Of a stretch of 23,086 bases of DNA, positions 15,476 through 22,322 are shown in pieces. The stretch is from DASXRC01 sp036506495 (lineage in GTDB: Bacteria; Actinomycetota; Actinomycetes; Mycobacteriales; Micromonosporaceae). The notes under the pieces were generated by a model, which saw only the letters and a program-made list of their open reading frames with translations, did no database searches and had not been told where the DNA came from. How positions within the stretch are numbered: the first letter of the stretch is position 1; the number at the start of each line of letters is the position of its first letter. Both the position numbers and the translations under genes were made by a program. The DNA is taken from positions 1-23,086 of the forward strand of contig DASXRQ010000236.1 of assembly GCA_036506495.1 (NCBI GenBank), in the 5' to 3' direction.

Positions 15476-15802
15476 GTGATCCGGGTCTGTTCCACAGAGG
15501 ACGTTCCGAAGGGGACGACGATCGCGGCGAATGTCGACGGCACCGCGCTGGCGATCGTGCACGGCGAAGACGACGAGTTCTACGGCGTGTACGACGAGTG
15601 CTCGCACGCGCAGATCGCGCTGAGCGAGGGCGAGGTCGACGGCCACACGCTGGAGTGCTGGCTGCACGGGTCGAGGTTCGACCTGCGCACCGGCGAGCCG
15701 ACCGGGCCGCCCGCGACCGAACCCGTTCCCGTCTACCCCGTCGAGGTCCGCGACGGTGACATCTACGTCTCATTGACGCCGAGCAATGGAGTGTACCGGT
15801 GA
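15476..15802 (+). CDS. Rieske-type [2Fe-2S] ferredoxin of the suf operon
   Basis: The 108-residue protein is a small non-heme oxygenase-type Rieske ferredoxin. Its cluster ligands are Cys42-x-His44 (ECSHAQIAL) and Cys61-x2-His64 (LECWLHGSRFDL), spaced as in the BphA3-like group. It is probably a soluble electron carrier; its exact task in Suf assembly is not settled. The GTG at 15476 lies two bases after the sufD stop, and its own stop overlaps the sufC GTG as GTGA. This position between sufD and sufC is usual in actinobacteria. Confidence 0.93.
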   Translation: MIRVCSTEDVPKGTTIAANVDGTALAIVHGEDDEFYGVYDECSHAQIALSEGEVDGHTLECWLHGSRFDLRTGEPTGPPATEPVPVYPVEVRDGDIYVSLTPSNGVYR

Positions 15803-16569
15803 GTGTTCTGGAGATCCGTGACCTACAGGTGTCGGTCCGGCTGCCCGAGGGCGACCTGAAGCCGATCCTGGCGGGGGTCAACCTGACCGTGCGCGCGGGG
15901 GAGACCCACGCCCTCATGGGCCCGAACGGATCGGGCAAGTCGACGCTGGCGTACTCCATCGCCGGTCACCCGAAGTACCAGATCACCGGCGGCTCGGTCA
16001 TCCTCGACGGCCAGGACGTGCTCCGCATGACCGTCGACGAGCGGGCCCGTGCCGGCCTGTTCCTCGCCATGCAGTACCCGGTGGAGGTCCCCGGCGTTTC
16101 GGTGGCCAACTTCCTGCGTACCGCCAAGACGTCGATCGAGGGCCAGGCGCCCAAGCTGCGTACCTGGGGTACCGAACTGAAGTCGGCGCTCGAGCGGCTG
16201 CAGATGGACCCCGCGGTCGCGCAGCGCAACGTGAACGAGGGCTTCTCCGGCGGCGAGAAGAAGCGGCACGAGATCCTGCAGCTCGAGCTGCTCAAGCCGA
16301 AGGTCGCCGTGCTCGACGAGACCGATTCCGGCCTCGACATCGATGCGCTGCGAGTGGTCGCCGAGGGAATCAACCGAATCCGCGCGACCGGCGAGACCGG
16401 CCTTCTGCTGATCACGCACTACACCCGAATCCTGCGCTACATCACGCCGGACTTCGTGCACGTCTTCGTCGGTGGCCGGATCGTCGAGGAGGGCGGCCCG
16501 GAGCTGGCCGAGAAGCTGGAGGCCGAGGGGTACGAGCGGTACCTCGCCGCCGCCGGTCCCGCCGCCTGA
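15799..16569 (+). CDS. sufC: Fe-S cluster assembly ATPase SufC
   Basis: The 256-residue cytoplasmic ABC-type ATPase drives conformational change of the SufBCD scaffold. Walker A GPNGSGKST is at 41-49, the signature FSGGEKKRHEILQ at 149-161, and Walker B VAVLDETDSGLD at 169-180. The switch histidine is in LLLITHYTRILRYI. The MQYPVEVPGVSVANFLRTA block is specific to SufC. It starts at GTG, overlapping the Rieske gene by four bases. It is followed by a 25-base gap and then the small in-frame element that leads into sufS, the only non-overlapping junction in the operon. Confidence 0.97.
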   Translation: MSVLEIRDLQVSVRLPEGDLKPILAGVNLTVRAGETHALMGPNGSGKSTLAYSIAGHPKYQITGGSVILDGQDVLRMTVDERARAGLFLAMQYPVEVPGVSVANFLRTAKTSIEGQAPKLRTWGTELKSALERLQMDPAVAQRNVNEGFSGGEKKRHEILQLELLKPKVAVLDETDSGLDIDALRVVAEGINRIRATGETGLLLITHYTRILRYITPDFVHVFVGGRIVEEGGPELAEKLEAEGYERYLAAAGPAA

Positions 16570-16594
16570 TCCGCAACGCCTCGAAGGGGCCCAC

Positions 16595-16675
16595 ATGAGC
16601 GAGCGAAGCGAGCGAATCGGTAGGGCCGGCGCGTCCGCGAATGCGCCGACCGCCCGAAGGGTGGTCGTGGCATGA
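16595..16675 (+). CDS. 26-codon ORF between sufC and sufS (MSERSERI-type element)
   Basis: The frame begins MSERSERIGRAGASANA and ends in RRVVVA; its TGA overlaps the sufS ATG as ATGA. AAGGGG stands about eight bases before the ATG, so it could be translated. The repeated GAGCGAGCGAAGCGAGCG at its start contains the GAGCGAAGCG core also found between zwf and opcA. From memory, proteins annotated in Micromonosporaceae often begin MSERSERI, which suggests a dispersed repeat that supplies start codons. It may instead be a short coupling peptide. I see no domain in it and do not assign a function. Confidence 0.5.
   Translation: MSERSERIGRAGASANAPTARRVVVA
16648..16666 (+). promoter_or_regulatory. 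Hairpin five bases before the sufS start codon
   Basis: GACCGCCC, loop GAA, GGGTGGTC form an 8-bp stem with one G-U pair. It contains the AAGGGTGG that could serve as the sufS ribosome site. Its position matches the hairpin before opcA at the end of the other small ORF. No energy was computed. Confidence 0.4.
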
Positions 16676-17973
16676 GTGTCATCGCGATCCCGCAGGGCAT
16701 GCCGCAGTACGCCGACAAGCCGCGCTTCGACGCGGACGCGGTCCGCGCCGACTTCCCGATCCTGTCGCGGGAGGTCAACGGGCACCCGATGGTGTACCTG
16801 GACAGCGGCAACACCTCGCAGAAGCCGCGCCAGGTGCTCGACGCGATGCGGGTCCACCTCGAACGGCACAACGGCAACGTATCCCGCTCGGTGCACACGG
16901 TGGGCACGGAGGCGACCGAGGCGTACGAGGGCGCGCGGGCGAAGGTGGCCGCTTTCATCGGCGCCACGAGGCCCGACGAGGTCGTCTTCACGAAGAACGC
17001 GACCGAGGCGATCAACCTCGTGGCGTACGCCTTCTCGAACGCGACCGCGACGAAGGGTGACCCGCGGTTCCTGCTCGGCCCCGGCGATGAGGTCGTGATC
17101 TCCGAGATGGAGCACCACTCGAACATTGTGCCGTGGCAGCTGCTGTGCGAGCGCACCGGCGCCACGCTGCGCTGGTTCGGAATCACCGACGGCGGCCGAC
17201 TGGACGAGTCAAGCCTCGATGACCTGGTGACCGAGCGCACCAAGATTGTCTCCTACACGCTGGTCTCCAACGTGCTGGGCACGATCAACCCGACCGCGCG
17301 CATCACGCGGCGGGCGCGGGAGGTCGGCGCGCTGGTCATGCTCGACTGCTCGCAGGCGGTGCCGCACCTTCCCGTGGACGTCGTCGACCTGGACGTCGAC
17401 TTCATCGCCTTCACCGGGCACAAGATGTGCGGGCCTACCGGCATTGGCGTCCTGTGGGGGCGGGCCGAGCTGCTCGACGCGATGCCGCCGTTCCTCGCCG
17501 GCGGCTCGATGATCGAGACAGTCGAGATGGCCCGGTCGACGTTTGCGCCCCCGCCCGCCCGGTTCGAAGCCGGCACGCCGCCGATCGTCGAGGCGGTCGG
17601 TCTCGGCGCCGCAGTCGACTACCTGTCGTCGATCGGCATGGCGGCGATCCAGTGGCACGAGAAGCAGCTGACGGCGTACGCCCTGGATGGCCTGAGGTCG
17701 GTGCCGGGCCTGCGCATCTTCGGCCCCGAGGTGCCGGTGGGCCGCGGCGCCGCGATCTCGTTCGGGCTCGAGGGCGTGCATCCGCACGACGTGGGCCAGG
17801 TGCTCGACGAGGAAGGCGTCGAGGTGCGCGTCGGACACCACTGCGCGCGGCCGGTCTGCGCCCGGTTCGGGGTGCCCGCGATGACCCGCGCGTCGTTGTA
17901 CCTCTACACGACCGCGGAGGAGATCGACGCCCTCGTGCGCGGCCTGGACAAGGTACGGAAGGTCTTTTCGTGA
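16672..17973 (+). CDS. sufS: Cysteine desulfurase SufS
   Basis: The 433-residue pyridoxal phosphate enzyme removes sulfur from cysteine and passes it to SufU. HHSNIVPWQ is at 148-156, the cofactor-binding aspartate is in VMLDCSQAVPHL near 225, the lysine is in FTGHKMCGPTG (Lys251), and the catalytic cysteine is in RVGHHCARPVC (Cys391). This is a group II desulfurase. The ATG at 16672 is the clear family start. A longer frame would only add the repeat-like element upstream. The stop overlaps the sufU ATG by one base. Confidence 0.97.
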   Translation: MSVIAIPQGMPQYADKPRFDADAVRADFPILSREVNGHPMVYLDSGNTSQKPRQVLDAMRVHLERHNGNVSRSVHTVGTEATEAYEGARAKVAAFIGATRPDEVVFTKNATEAINLVAYAFSNATATKGDPRFLLGPGDEVVISEMEHHSNIVPWQLLCERTGATLRWFGITDGGRLDESSLDDLVTERTKIVSYTLVSNVLGTINPTARITRRAREVGALVMLDCSQAVPHLPVDVVDLDVDFIAFTGHKMCGPTGIGVLWGRAELLDAMPPFLAGGSMIETVEMARSTFAPPPARFEAGTPPIVEAVGLGAAVDYLSSIGMAAIQWHEKQLTAYALDGLRSVPGLRIFGPEVPVGRGAAISFGLEGVHPHDVGQVLDEEGVEVRVGHHCARPVCARFGVPAMTRASLYLYTTAEEIDALVRGLDKVRKVFS

Positions 17974-18416
17974 TGCGGCTCGACCAGCTGTACCAGGAGA
18001 TCATCCTGGACCACTACAAGAACCCGCACGGGCGGGGGTTGCGCAGACCGTTCGACGCAGAAGCGCACCACGTGAACCCGACCTGCGGGGACGAGGTGAC
18101 GGTCCGGGTCGCCCTCGACGGCGAGACGGTCACCGACATTTCGTACGACGGGATGGGGTGCTCGATCAGCCAGGCCTCCGCGAGCGTGCTCCACGAGGAG
18201 CTGACCGGGCGGCCCGTCGGCGAGGCGCTGAAGGTCCACGAGGCGTTCGTCGAGCTACTGTCGAGCCGGGGCCAGATCGAACCCGACGAGCAGGTGCTCG
18301 GCGACGGCGTCGCGTTCGCGGGCGTGGCGCGCTATCCGGCGCGGGTGAAATGCGCGCTGCTCGCGTGGATGGCTTTCAAGGATGCGACGGCCCGGGCAAT
18401 GGGAGGTACGGCATGA
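17973..18416 (+). CDS. sufU: Sulfur-relay protein SufU
   Basis: The 147-residue zinc protein accepts persulfide sulfur from SufS. The zinc ligands Cys38 and Asp40 (NPTCGDEV), Cys63 (GMGCSIS) and Cys127 (RVKCALLAW) are all present. The N-terminus LYQEIILDHYKNPHGRG is typical, and the region between Cys63 and Cys127 has the length of the SufU type rather than IscU. The ATG at 17973 overlaps the sufS stop; a GTG one codon earlier is possible. Its stop overlaps sufT as ATGA. Confidence 0.96.
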   Translation: MRLDQLYQEIILDHYKNPHGRGLRRPFDAEAHHVNPTCGDEVTVRVALDGETVTDISYDGMGCSISQASASVLHEELTGRPVGEALKVHEAFVELLSSRGQIEPDEQVLGDGVAFAGVARYPARVKCALLAWMAFKDATARAMGGTA

Positions 18417-18757
18417 CCGACGAGACGCGGACCAAGGCGAGCGTCGCCGACATCGAAGAGGCGATGAAGGACGTCGTCGACCCCGAGCTCGGCATCAACG
18501 TGGTCGATCTCGGCTTGGTCTACGGCATCCACGTCGACGACGAGAACGTCGCGACGCTGGACATGACCCTCACCTCGGCGGCATGCCCACTCACCGACGT
18601 GATCGAGGACCAGGCCCAGCAGGCGCTGTGTACCGGGCCGGGCGGCGGACTCGTCAGCGAGGTCCGGATCAACTGGGTGTGGCTTCCGCCGTGGGGGCCG
18701 GACAAGATCACCGACGAGGGACGCGACCAGCTGCGCGCGCTGGGCTTCAACGTCTGA
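18413..18757 (+). CDS. sufT: SufT / MIP18-family (DUF59) Fe-S maturation protein
   Basis: The 114-residue protein has the MIP18 core: IEEAMKDVVDPELGINVVDL then GLVYGI, followed by LTSAACPLTDVIEDQ with the conserved cysteine, and the C-terminal VRINWVWLPPWGPDKITDEG. Family members help deliver Fe-S clusters to target proteins. It ends the suf operon, overlapping sufU by four bases. An inverted-repeat element begins 19 bases after its stop and may help end the transcript. Confidence 0.93.
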   Translation: MTDETRTKASVADIEEAMKDVVDPELGINVVDLGLVYGIHVDDENVATLDMTLTSAACPLTDVIEDQAQQALCTGPGGGLVSEVRINWVWLPPWGPDKITDEGRDQLRALGFNV

Positions 18758-18775
18758 CGCCCGATCCTCCCCTCC

Positions 18776-18840
18776 AGTCGATCTAGGACTTGTTTTGGTG
18801 GTTTGGAGATCAACTCACCCTCACAATCCCTAGATCGGCT
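18776..18840. repeat. 65-bp element bounded by 12-bp inverted repeats, downstream of the suf operon
   Basis: The arms AGTCGATCTAGG (18776-18787) and CCTAGATCGGCT (18829-18840) pair with a single G-U position. The 41-base interior is AT-rich against very GC-rich surroundings and includes GTTTTGGTGG and GGAGATCAACTC. It has no coding frame. It looks like a dispersed palindromic repeat or a long terminator for suf. I have a weak recollection of similar intergenic sequence in Micromonosporaceae but could not check it. Confidence 0.6.
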
Positions 18841-18911
18841 GGTACGGGGGGTCGATCGGTGGGCGCCCAAACCGGTCGCGCCGGGCGGGGCCCGGGCGGG
18901 AGAATCGGCGC

Positions 18912-19016
18912 GTGACCGCTACCCGCCCGCTCCGCACGCCCACCGCAGCCGCGGCGGAGGGCACGCGTCGACAGCGGGGTAGCCGGGTGGCCGGTCCGAC
19001 CGCCGCGCGGTCGTGA
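18912..19016 (+). CDS. Possible 34-codon ORF overlapping the LysE-family gene start
   Basis: A GTG at 18912, nine bases after GGGAG, opens a frame that ends with TGA overlapping the next gene's GTG (GTGA). The peptide is rich in Ala, Arg and Thr, with mostly G or C at third positions. In such GC-rich DNA open frames are common, and any gene beginning GTGA gives this overlap, so the evidence is weak. If real, it would be a coupling leader. Confidence 0.25.
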   Translation: MTATRPLRTPTAAAAEGTRRQRGSRVAGPTAARS

Positions 19017-19636
19017 CGGCGGCCCTGGTCGCGGGGCTTCTGGCTGGGTACGGCGTCGCCGTGCCGGTCGGCGCCATCGCGATCCTCATCATCGGGCTGA
19101 CCGCGCGCACCTCACTCAGGGTGGGTGCGTCCGCGGCGATGGGCGTGGCGACGGCCGACGGGCTCTACGCCGCGGCGGCCGTGCTCGGCGGCGCGGCGCT
19201 CGCGCGGCTCATCGAGCCGGTCGCCGGGCCGCTGCGGATCGCAGCCGCGCTGATCCTGGTCGGACTGGCCGTCCGGACCGGGCTGGCCGCCGTACGCCAC
19301 CACCGCGACCCGGCTACCGCCGTGCGGGCGGGCGCCGGCCTGACGACACCGGCCCGTGCGTACCTCGGGTTGCTGGGGCTCACGCTGTTGAACCCTATGA
19401 CGATCGTGTATTTCGGCGCGCTCGTGCTCGGCCGGCAGTCATCGGACGGGCTGACCGTCGCCGGCGAGATCGTGTTCGTGGTAGCCGCGTTCGCCGCCTC
19501 GGCGAGCTGGCAACTGCTGCTGGCCGGCAGCGGCAGCCTGGTCGGCCGGGTGCTGACCGGGCCGCGCGGGCAGCTCGCGACCGCGCTGGCGTCAAGCGCG
19601 CTGATCCTCGTGCTCGCGGTCGGCCTGTTGGTCTAG
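19013..19636 (+). CDS. LysE-family amino acid exporter
   Basis: This 207-residue membrane protein has about six hydrophobic helices. The N-terminal VAVPVGAIAILIIGLTARTS matches the family's VPVGPxA-type motif at about 16-35, and LGLLGLTLLNPMTIVYFGAL carries the conserved LNP-T motif near 120-138. LysE-type proteins export amino acids or related small molecules from the cytoplasm; the substrate cannot be told. The GTG at 19013 has no clear ribosome site, so the start is uncertain and coupling to the small frame ahead is possible. Its TAG stop overlaps the stop of the convergent AlkD-like gene within one CTAG. Confidence 0.87.
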   Translation: MTAALVAGLLAGYGVAVPVGAIAILIIGLTARTSLRVGASAAMGVATADGLYAAAAVLGGAALARLIEPVAGPLRIAAALILVGLAVRTGLAAVRHHRDPATAVRAGAGLTTPARAYLGLLGLTLLNPMTIVYFGALVLGRQSSDGLTVAGEIVFVVAAFAASASWQLLLAGSGSLVGRVLTGPRGQLATALASSALILVLAVGLLV

Positions 19637-20328
19637 GTGAGGTTCTTCAACGCTTCCCGGGCCGATATCCCGGACAGTCGCGACTGGTGGGCGTGCACGT
19701 AGGTGCGCACCGCGGCGGGGTCGGTCTTCGCGTACTCCCGCAGCGCCCATCCGATCGCCTTCCTGACGAAGAAGTCGCCGTGGCCGGCCTGCTGGGTGCA
19801 GTAGTGGAACAGGCGGGACGCGTCGGTCGCCTCCTTGTACGTGAGCTGGTGCAGGATGGCGGTGCGCACCAGCCAGACGTTCTCGTCCGTGGACCAGGCG
19901 TCCATCGTGGACAGCAGCGCTCGGTGGTGCGCGACCAGCGGGCCGACCAGGTGCGCGGCGAGCGCGTCAACGGTGTCCCACCATGGCTTCGTTGTGATCA
20001 GTGTCCGCGCGGTGTCGAGGAATGCGGCCGAGCAGGTCCGGGCGTGCCGGCGCAACCAGCCGCACGCGAAGTACTGGTACTCCCGCTCCGGCAGCTCCCA
20101 GCAGGCCAGCGCCACGGCGCGCAGGTCATCCTCGCCGGGTCTGGGCAGGCCGGCGAGCATCTCGCGGGCGAGCGCCCGCTGCGCCGGGCCGGCGATGCCG
20201 AGGAACGAGAACTGGTCACGCATGTACGCCGCCATGGACACCGCCCGCGCGGGGTCGCCCGCGCCGGCGTACACCCTCGTGAGCCTGGCCATGACCTCGC
20301 CCGCGAGCGGGGGTACCTCCGCAGCCAT
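19633..20328 (-). CDS. DNA alkylation repair protein, AlkD-like
   Basis: The 231-residue all-helical protein resembles AlkD, a HEAT-repeat DNA glycosylase that removes bulky or positively charged alkylated bases. Visible family features are MRDQFSFLGI at 36-45, EYQYFACGWLRRH at 83-95, and KPWWDTVDALA at 114-124 with the tryptophan and catalytic aspartate pattern. ENVWLVRTAILHQLTYKEATD is at 149-169 (two parts), and FFVRKAIGWALREYAK at 186-201. The ATG at 20328 follows AGGA; a longer frame from 20463 only adds a low-quality tail that overlaps the divergent gene. It is cytoplasmic and acts alone. Confidence 0.9.
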   Translation of the reverse strand: MAAEVPPLAGEVMARLTRVYAGAGDPARAVSMAAYMRDQFSFLGIAGPAQRALAREMLAGLPRPGEDDLRAVALACWELPEREYQYFACGWLRRHARTCSAAFLDTARTLITTKPWWDTVDALAAHLVGPLVAHHRALLSTMDAWSTDENVWLVRTAILHQLTYKEATDASRLFHYCTQQAGHGDFFVRKAIGWALREYAKTDPAAVRTYVHAHQSRLSGISAREALKNLT

Positions 20329-20357
20329 GCGCCCGATCCTGCCACCCACCGGTGTCC

Positions 20358-20363
20358 TACGGT
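20358..20363 (+). promoter_or_regulatory. -10 element of a leaderless promoter for the acVLRF1 gene
   Basis: TACGGT ends seven bases before GTG 20371, and no ribosome site is present. It lies in the 42-base gap to the divergent AlkD-like gene. Confidence 0.45.
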
Positions 20364-20370
20364 GGACGAC

Positions 20371-21024
20371 GTGGGTGCGAGACCGGCCGCCGGCGGCGGC
20401 CGTTGGGTGGCGGTGGCGCCGAACCGGCTCGCGCGCTGGCTGGCCGGTTTCGCCGAACGGCACGGTCCGCCGGAGATCGTCATTCGGGGGTACGCCGTGC
20501 TCCTGGGCGGGCCCGATGGCGCCACCGCCGAGCTACATCGGCCGCCCGGCGCCGGCCCGGCCGACGACCTCGACGGGTTCGTCGCCGCCGCGCAGGCTCC
20601 TCGGCGGCTCGGGCTGCTACTGGCCCGGCGCGGTGCCGTGGCGGTGGGGATCGCCGAGGGCGACCGGCTCGTGGCGTCCAAGGTGGACACCCACTACGTG
20701 CAGGGTCGCACCGCGGCGGGCGGCTGGTCGCAGCAGCGGTTCGCCCGGCGCCGAGTGAACCAGGCGAAGGCCGCGGCCGCGGATGGTGCGGACCTCGCCG
20801 CGCGCGTACTGCTACCGGAGGCGGGCGCACTCGCCGCGCTCGTGGCAGGGGGAGACCGGCGCGCCGTGGAAGCGATCCTGGCCGACCGGCGCCTCGCGCC
20901 GCTCGCCGAGCTACGCGACGAACGATTGCTGGACGTGCCGGAGCCGCGGCACGTGGTGCTGGTCGACGCGGTTGCGGCCGCGCGCGCCGTGCGGATCCTT
21001 GTGCGGGAGCCGGCCGATCCCTAG
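20371..21024 (+). CDS. acVLRF1-family peptidyl-tRNA hydrolase (ribosome rescue)
   Basis: The 217-residue protein belongs to the actinobacterial branch of the Vms1/ANKZF1-like release factor family. The N-terminus AAGGGRWVAVAPNRLARWLA (6-25) and the core VASKVDTHYVQGRTAAGGWS then QQRFARRRVNQAKAA (101-135) are diagnostic. The GWSQQ glutamines at 121-122 are in the position of the catalytic residue. AARVLLPEAG (143-152) follows. Family members are thought to release peptide from tRNA on stalled or split large ribosomal subunits. The GTG at 20371 is chosen from the leaderless promoter; a GTG at 20362 is also in frame. The TAG stop shares CTAG with the convergent metallopeptidase gene. Confidence 0.9.
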   Translation: MGARPAAGGGRWVAVAPNRLARWLAGFAERHGPPEIVIRGYAVLLGGPDGATAELHRPPGAGPADDLDGFVAAAQAPRRLGLLLARRGAVAVGIAEGDRLVASKVDTHYVQGRTAAGGWSQQRFARRRVNQAKAAAADGADLAARVLLPEAGALAALVAGGDRRAVEAILADRRLAPLAELRDERLLDVPEPRHVVLVDAVAAARAVRILVREPADP

Positions 21025-22093
21025 AGCGCGTTCCCGAATGTGTCGCACCGGCGCGGGTCGCCCGTCGTGTACCCCTCGTTGAACCATTGCTGCCGCTGCG
21101 CCGAGGACCCGTGCGTGAACGCGGACTCGTTGACCTGGCCGCCCATCTTCTGCTGGATGGCGTCGTCGCCGACCGCGGCGGCCGCGGTGAGCGCCTGCTG
21201 GGTGTCCTGTGTCGTCAGGCTCTTGAACAGCGGTCGCCGCCGGCGTCCGTCGTCTGCGACGCCTTGTTGGCCCAGACCCCGGCGTAGCAGTCGGCCTGCA
21301 GCTCCAGCATCACGGAGTACCGGTTGGCGTTGCCGGGATCCCGCTGCTGGGCGCGGCGGACCTGCGCCTCGGTGCGGAGCAGGGTCTGCACGTGGTGGCC
21401 GTACTCGTGGGCGAGGACGTACGCCTGCGCGAACTGGCCGGGCGCGCCGAACCGCTGAGCCAGCTCGTCGTAGAAGCTCAGATCGATGTAGATGTGGTTG
21501 TCCGCCGGGCAGTAGAACGGGCCGACGCCGGCGGTCGCCGCGCCGCAGCCGGTGGCCACCCTGCCGGAGAAGTACCGCGTGGTCGCGGTCTGGTACGGCT
21601 GGCCGAAGTTCTGCGGCAGGCCATTCTGCCAGTACGCCTGGATCGAATTGATGAATGCGACGTTCACGCAGGCGGCGTTGTCAAACCGGTTCGGGTTGGT
21701 GCGGGCGCACTGGTCGTTGAGAGCGCTGTTGTCGGCGGTCTGGCTTCCGGTGCCGGTCAACCCGCCGAGCCCGCCGAGGTTGCCCAGCCCGCCGAGCTTG
21801 CCAAGGCCGAGGCACAGGAAGCCGAGAAGACAGATCAGGACGATGCCGAGGATGCCCAGCCCGCCCTTGCCGCCAAGACCCGGGATGGGCAGCCCCAGGC
21901 CGCCAGTGCCTGCGCCCGTGCCGGTGCCGGTGCCCGTGCCGGTGCCGGCGCCCGTGCCGGTGCCGGCGCCCGTGCCGGTGCCGCCGGCCTGTCCGCCGCC
22001 CGGCATCGGGAACGGCAGCGCGGTGCCGCCGCCCGAGTCGCGCATGTCCTCGACCTGGCCGGTGTCGAGGTTGGCGTTCTCGTTTAGCTCCAC
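21021..22093 (-). pseudogene. Neutral zinc metallopeptidase (YpfJ-like), frameshifted near the 3' end
   Basis: The first frame gives 292 residues (22093-21215). It begins VELNENANLDTGQVED, then a Gly/Thr-rich stretch at 38-64, one membrane helix near 79-97, and an outside domain with cysteines, the zinc motif HEYGH at 229-233, and LELQADCYAGVWA at 263-275. It then ends early. The rest of the family domain continues in another frame: LFKSLTTQDTQQALTAA, IQQKMGGQVNESAFTHG, SSAQRQQWFNEGY and CDTFGNAL, ending with TAG at 21023-21021. One missing base near 21231-21235 (GACCG where GACCCG would restore D-P-L-F-K) explains it. It may be a true mutation or an assembly error. The start is GTG after a TACCAT -10 element. 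Confidence 0.85.
21912..21983. repeat. Four tandem 18-bp repeats encoding the Gly/Thr-rich linker
   Basis: The unit GCGCCCGTGCCGGTGCCG on the plus strand occurs four times, the second copy differing by one base. It lies within the metallopeptidase gene and encodes the (GTGTGA)n linker ahead of the membrane helix. Copy number could vary without breaking the frame. Confidence 0.8.
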
Positions 22094-22099
22094 GCCGTC

Positions 22100-22105
22100 A
22101 TGGTA
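22100..22105 (-). promoter_or_regulatory. -10 element of a probable leaderless promoter for the metallopeptidase gene
   Basis: TACCAT on the minus strand ends six bases before GTG 22093, with no ribosome site between. An overlapping TAATAC is an alternative. Confidence 0.4.
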
Positions 22106-22257
22106 TTAGCACTAAACCGGATATGTCGTGTATGCCCCGGTCGAGCCTTGGCCGTCACCAACGGCTCGTTCCCCAGACAGTTCGAGGTGTTGCTTGGCAT
22201 CGCACCTAGCGCCACGACCACTCAATTCGAGGAAGCTCAAGATTTCCGGTGTACACC

Positions 22258-22284
22258 TGTCGACTTCGTGGCTCGCCGTTCGTC
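22258..22284 (+). promoter_or_regulatory. Putative ECF42-type promoter of the DGPF gene
   Basis: TGTCGA (22258-22263) and CGTC (22281-22284) are separated by 17 bases and lie 38 bases before the ATG of the DGPF gene. As I recall, ECF42 sigma factors of Streptomyces recognise TGTCGA at -35 and CGA/TC at -10 ahead of DGPF genes. The sigma factor gene itself follows the DGPF gene here, suggesting autoregulation. Confidence 0.6.
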
Positions 22285-22322
22285 TTATTGCGCGACCATC
22301 CGGTAGTGACGAGGAGGAAGCG

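Noticed and set aside
16472..16675. 67-codon ORF covering the sufC end
   Set aside because: Only its last 26 codons lie outside sufC and have their own ribosome site. The front is a shadow of sufC.
348..19016. All small frames ending on a downstream (A/G)TGA taken as real coupled genes
   Set aside because: Any gene that begins ATGA or GTGA gives an overlapping stop in one frame, and open frames are frequent in GC-rich DNA. Only the two elements with a ribosome site, shared core and hairpin are kept at moderate confidence.
20329..20463. 45-residue N-terminal extension of the AlkD-like protein
   Set aside because: It would overlap the start of the acVLRF1 gene and has no family similarity. 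ATG 20328 has a ribosome site.
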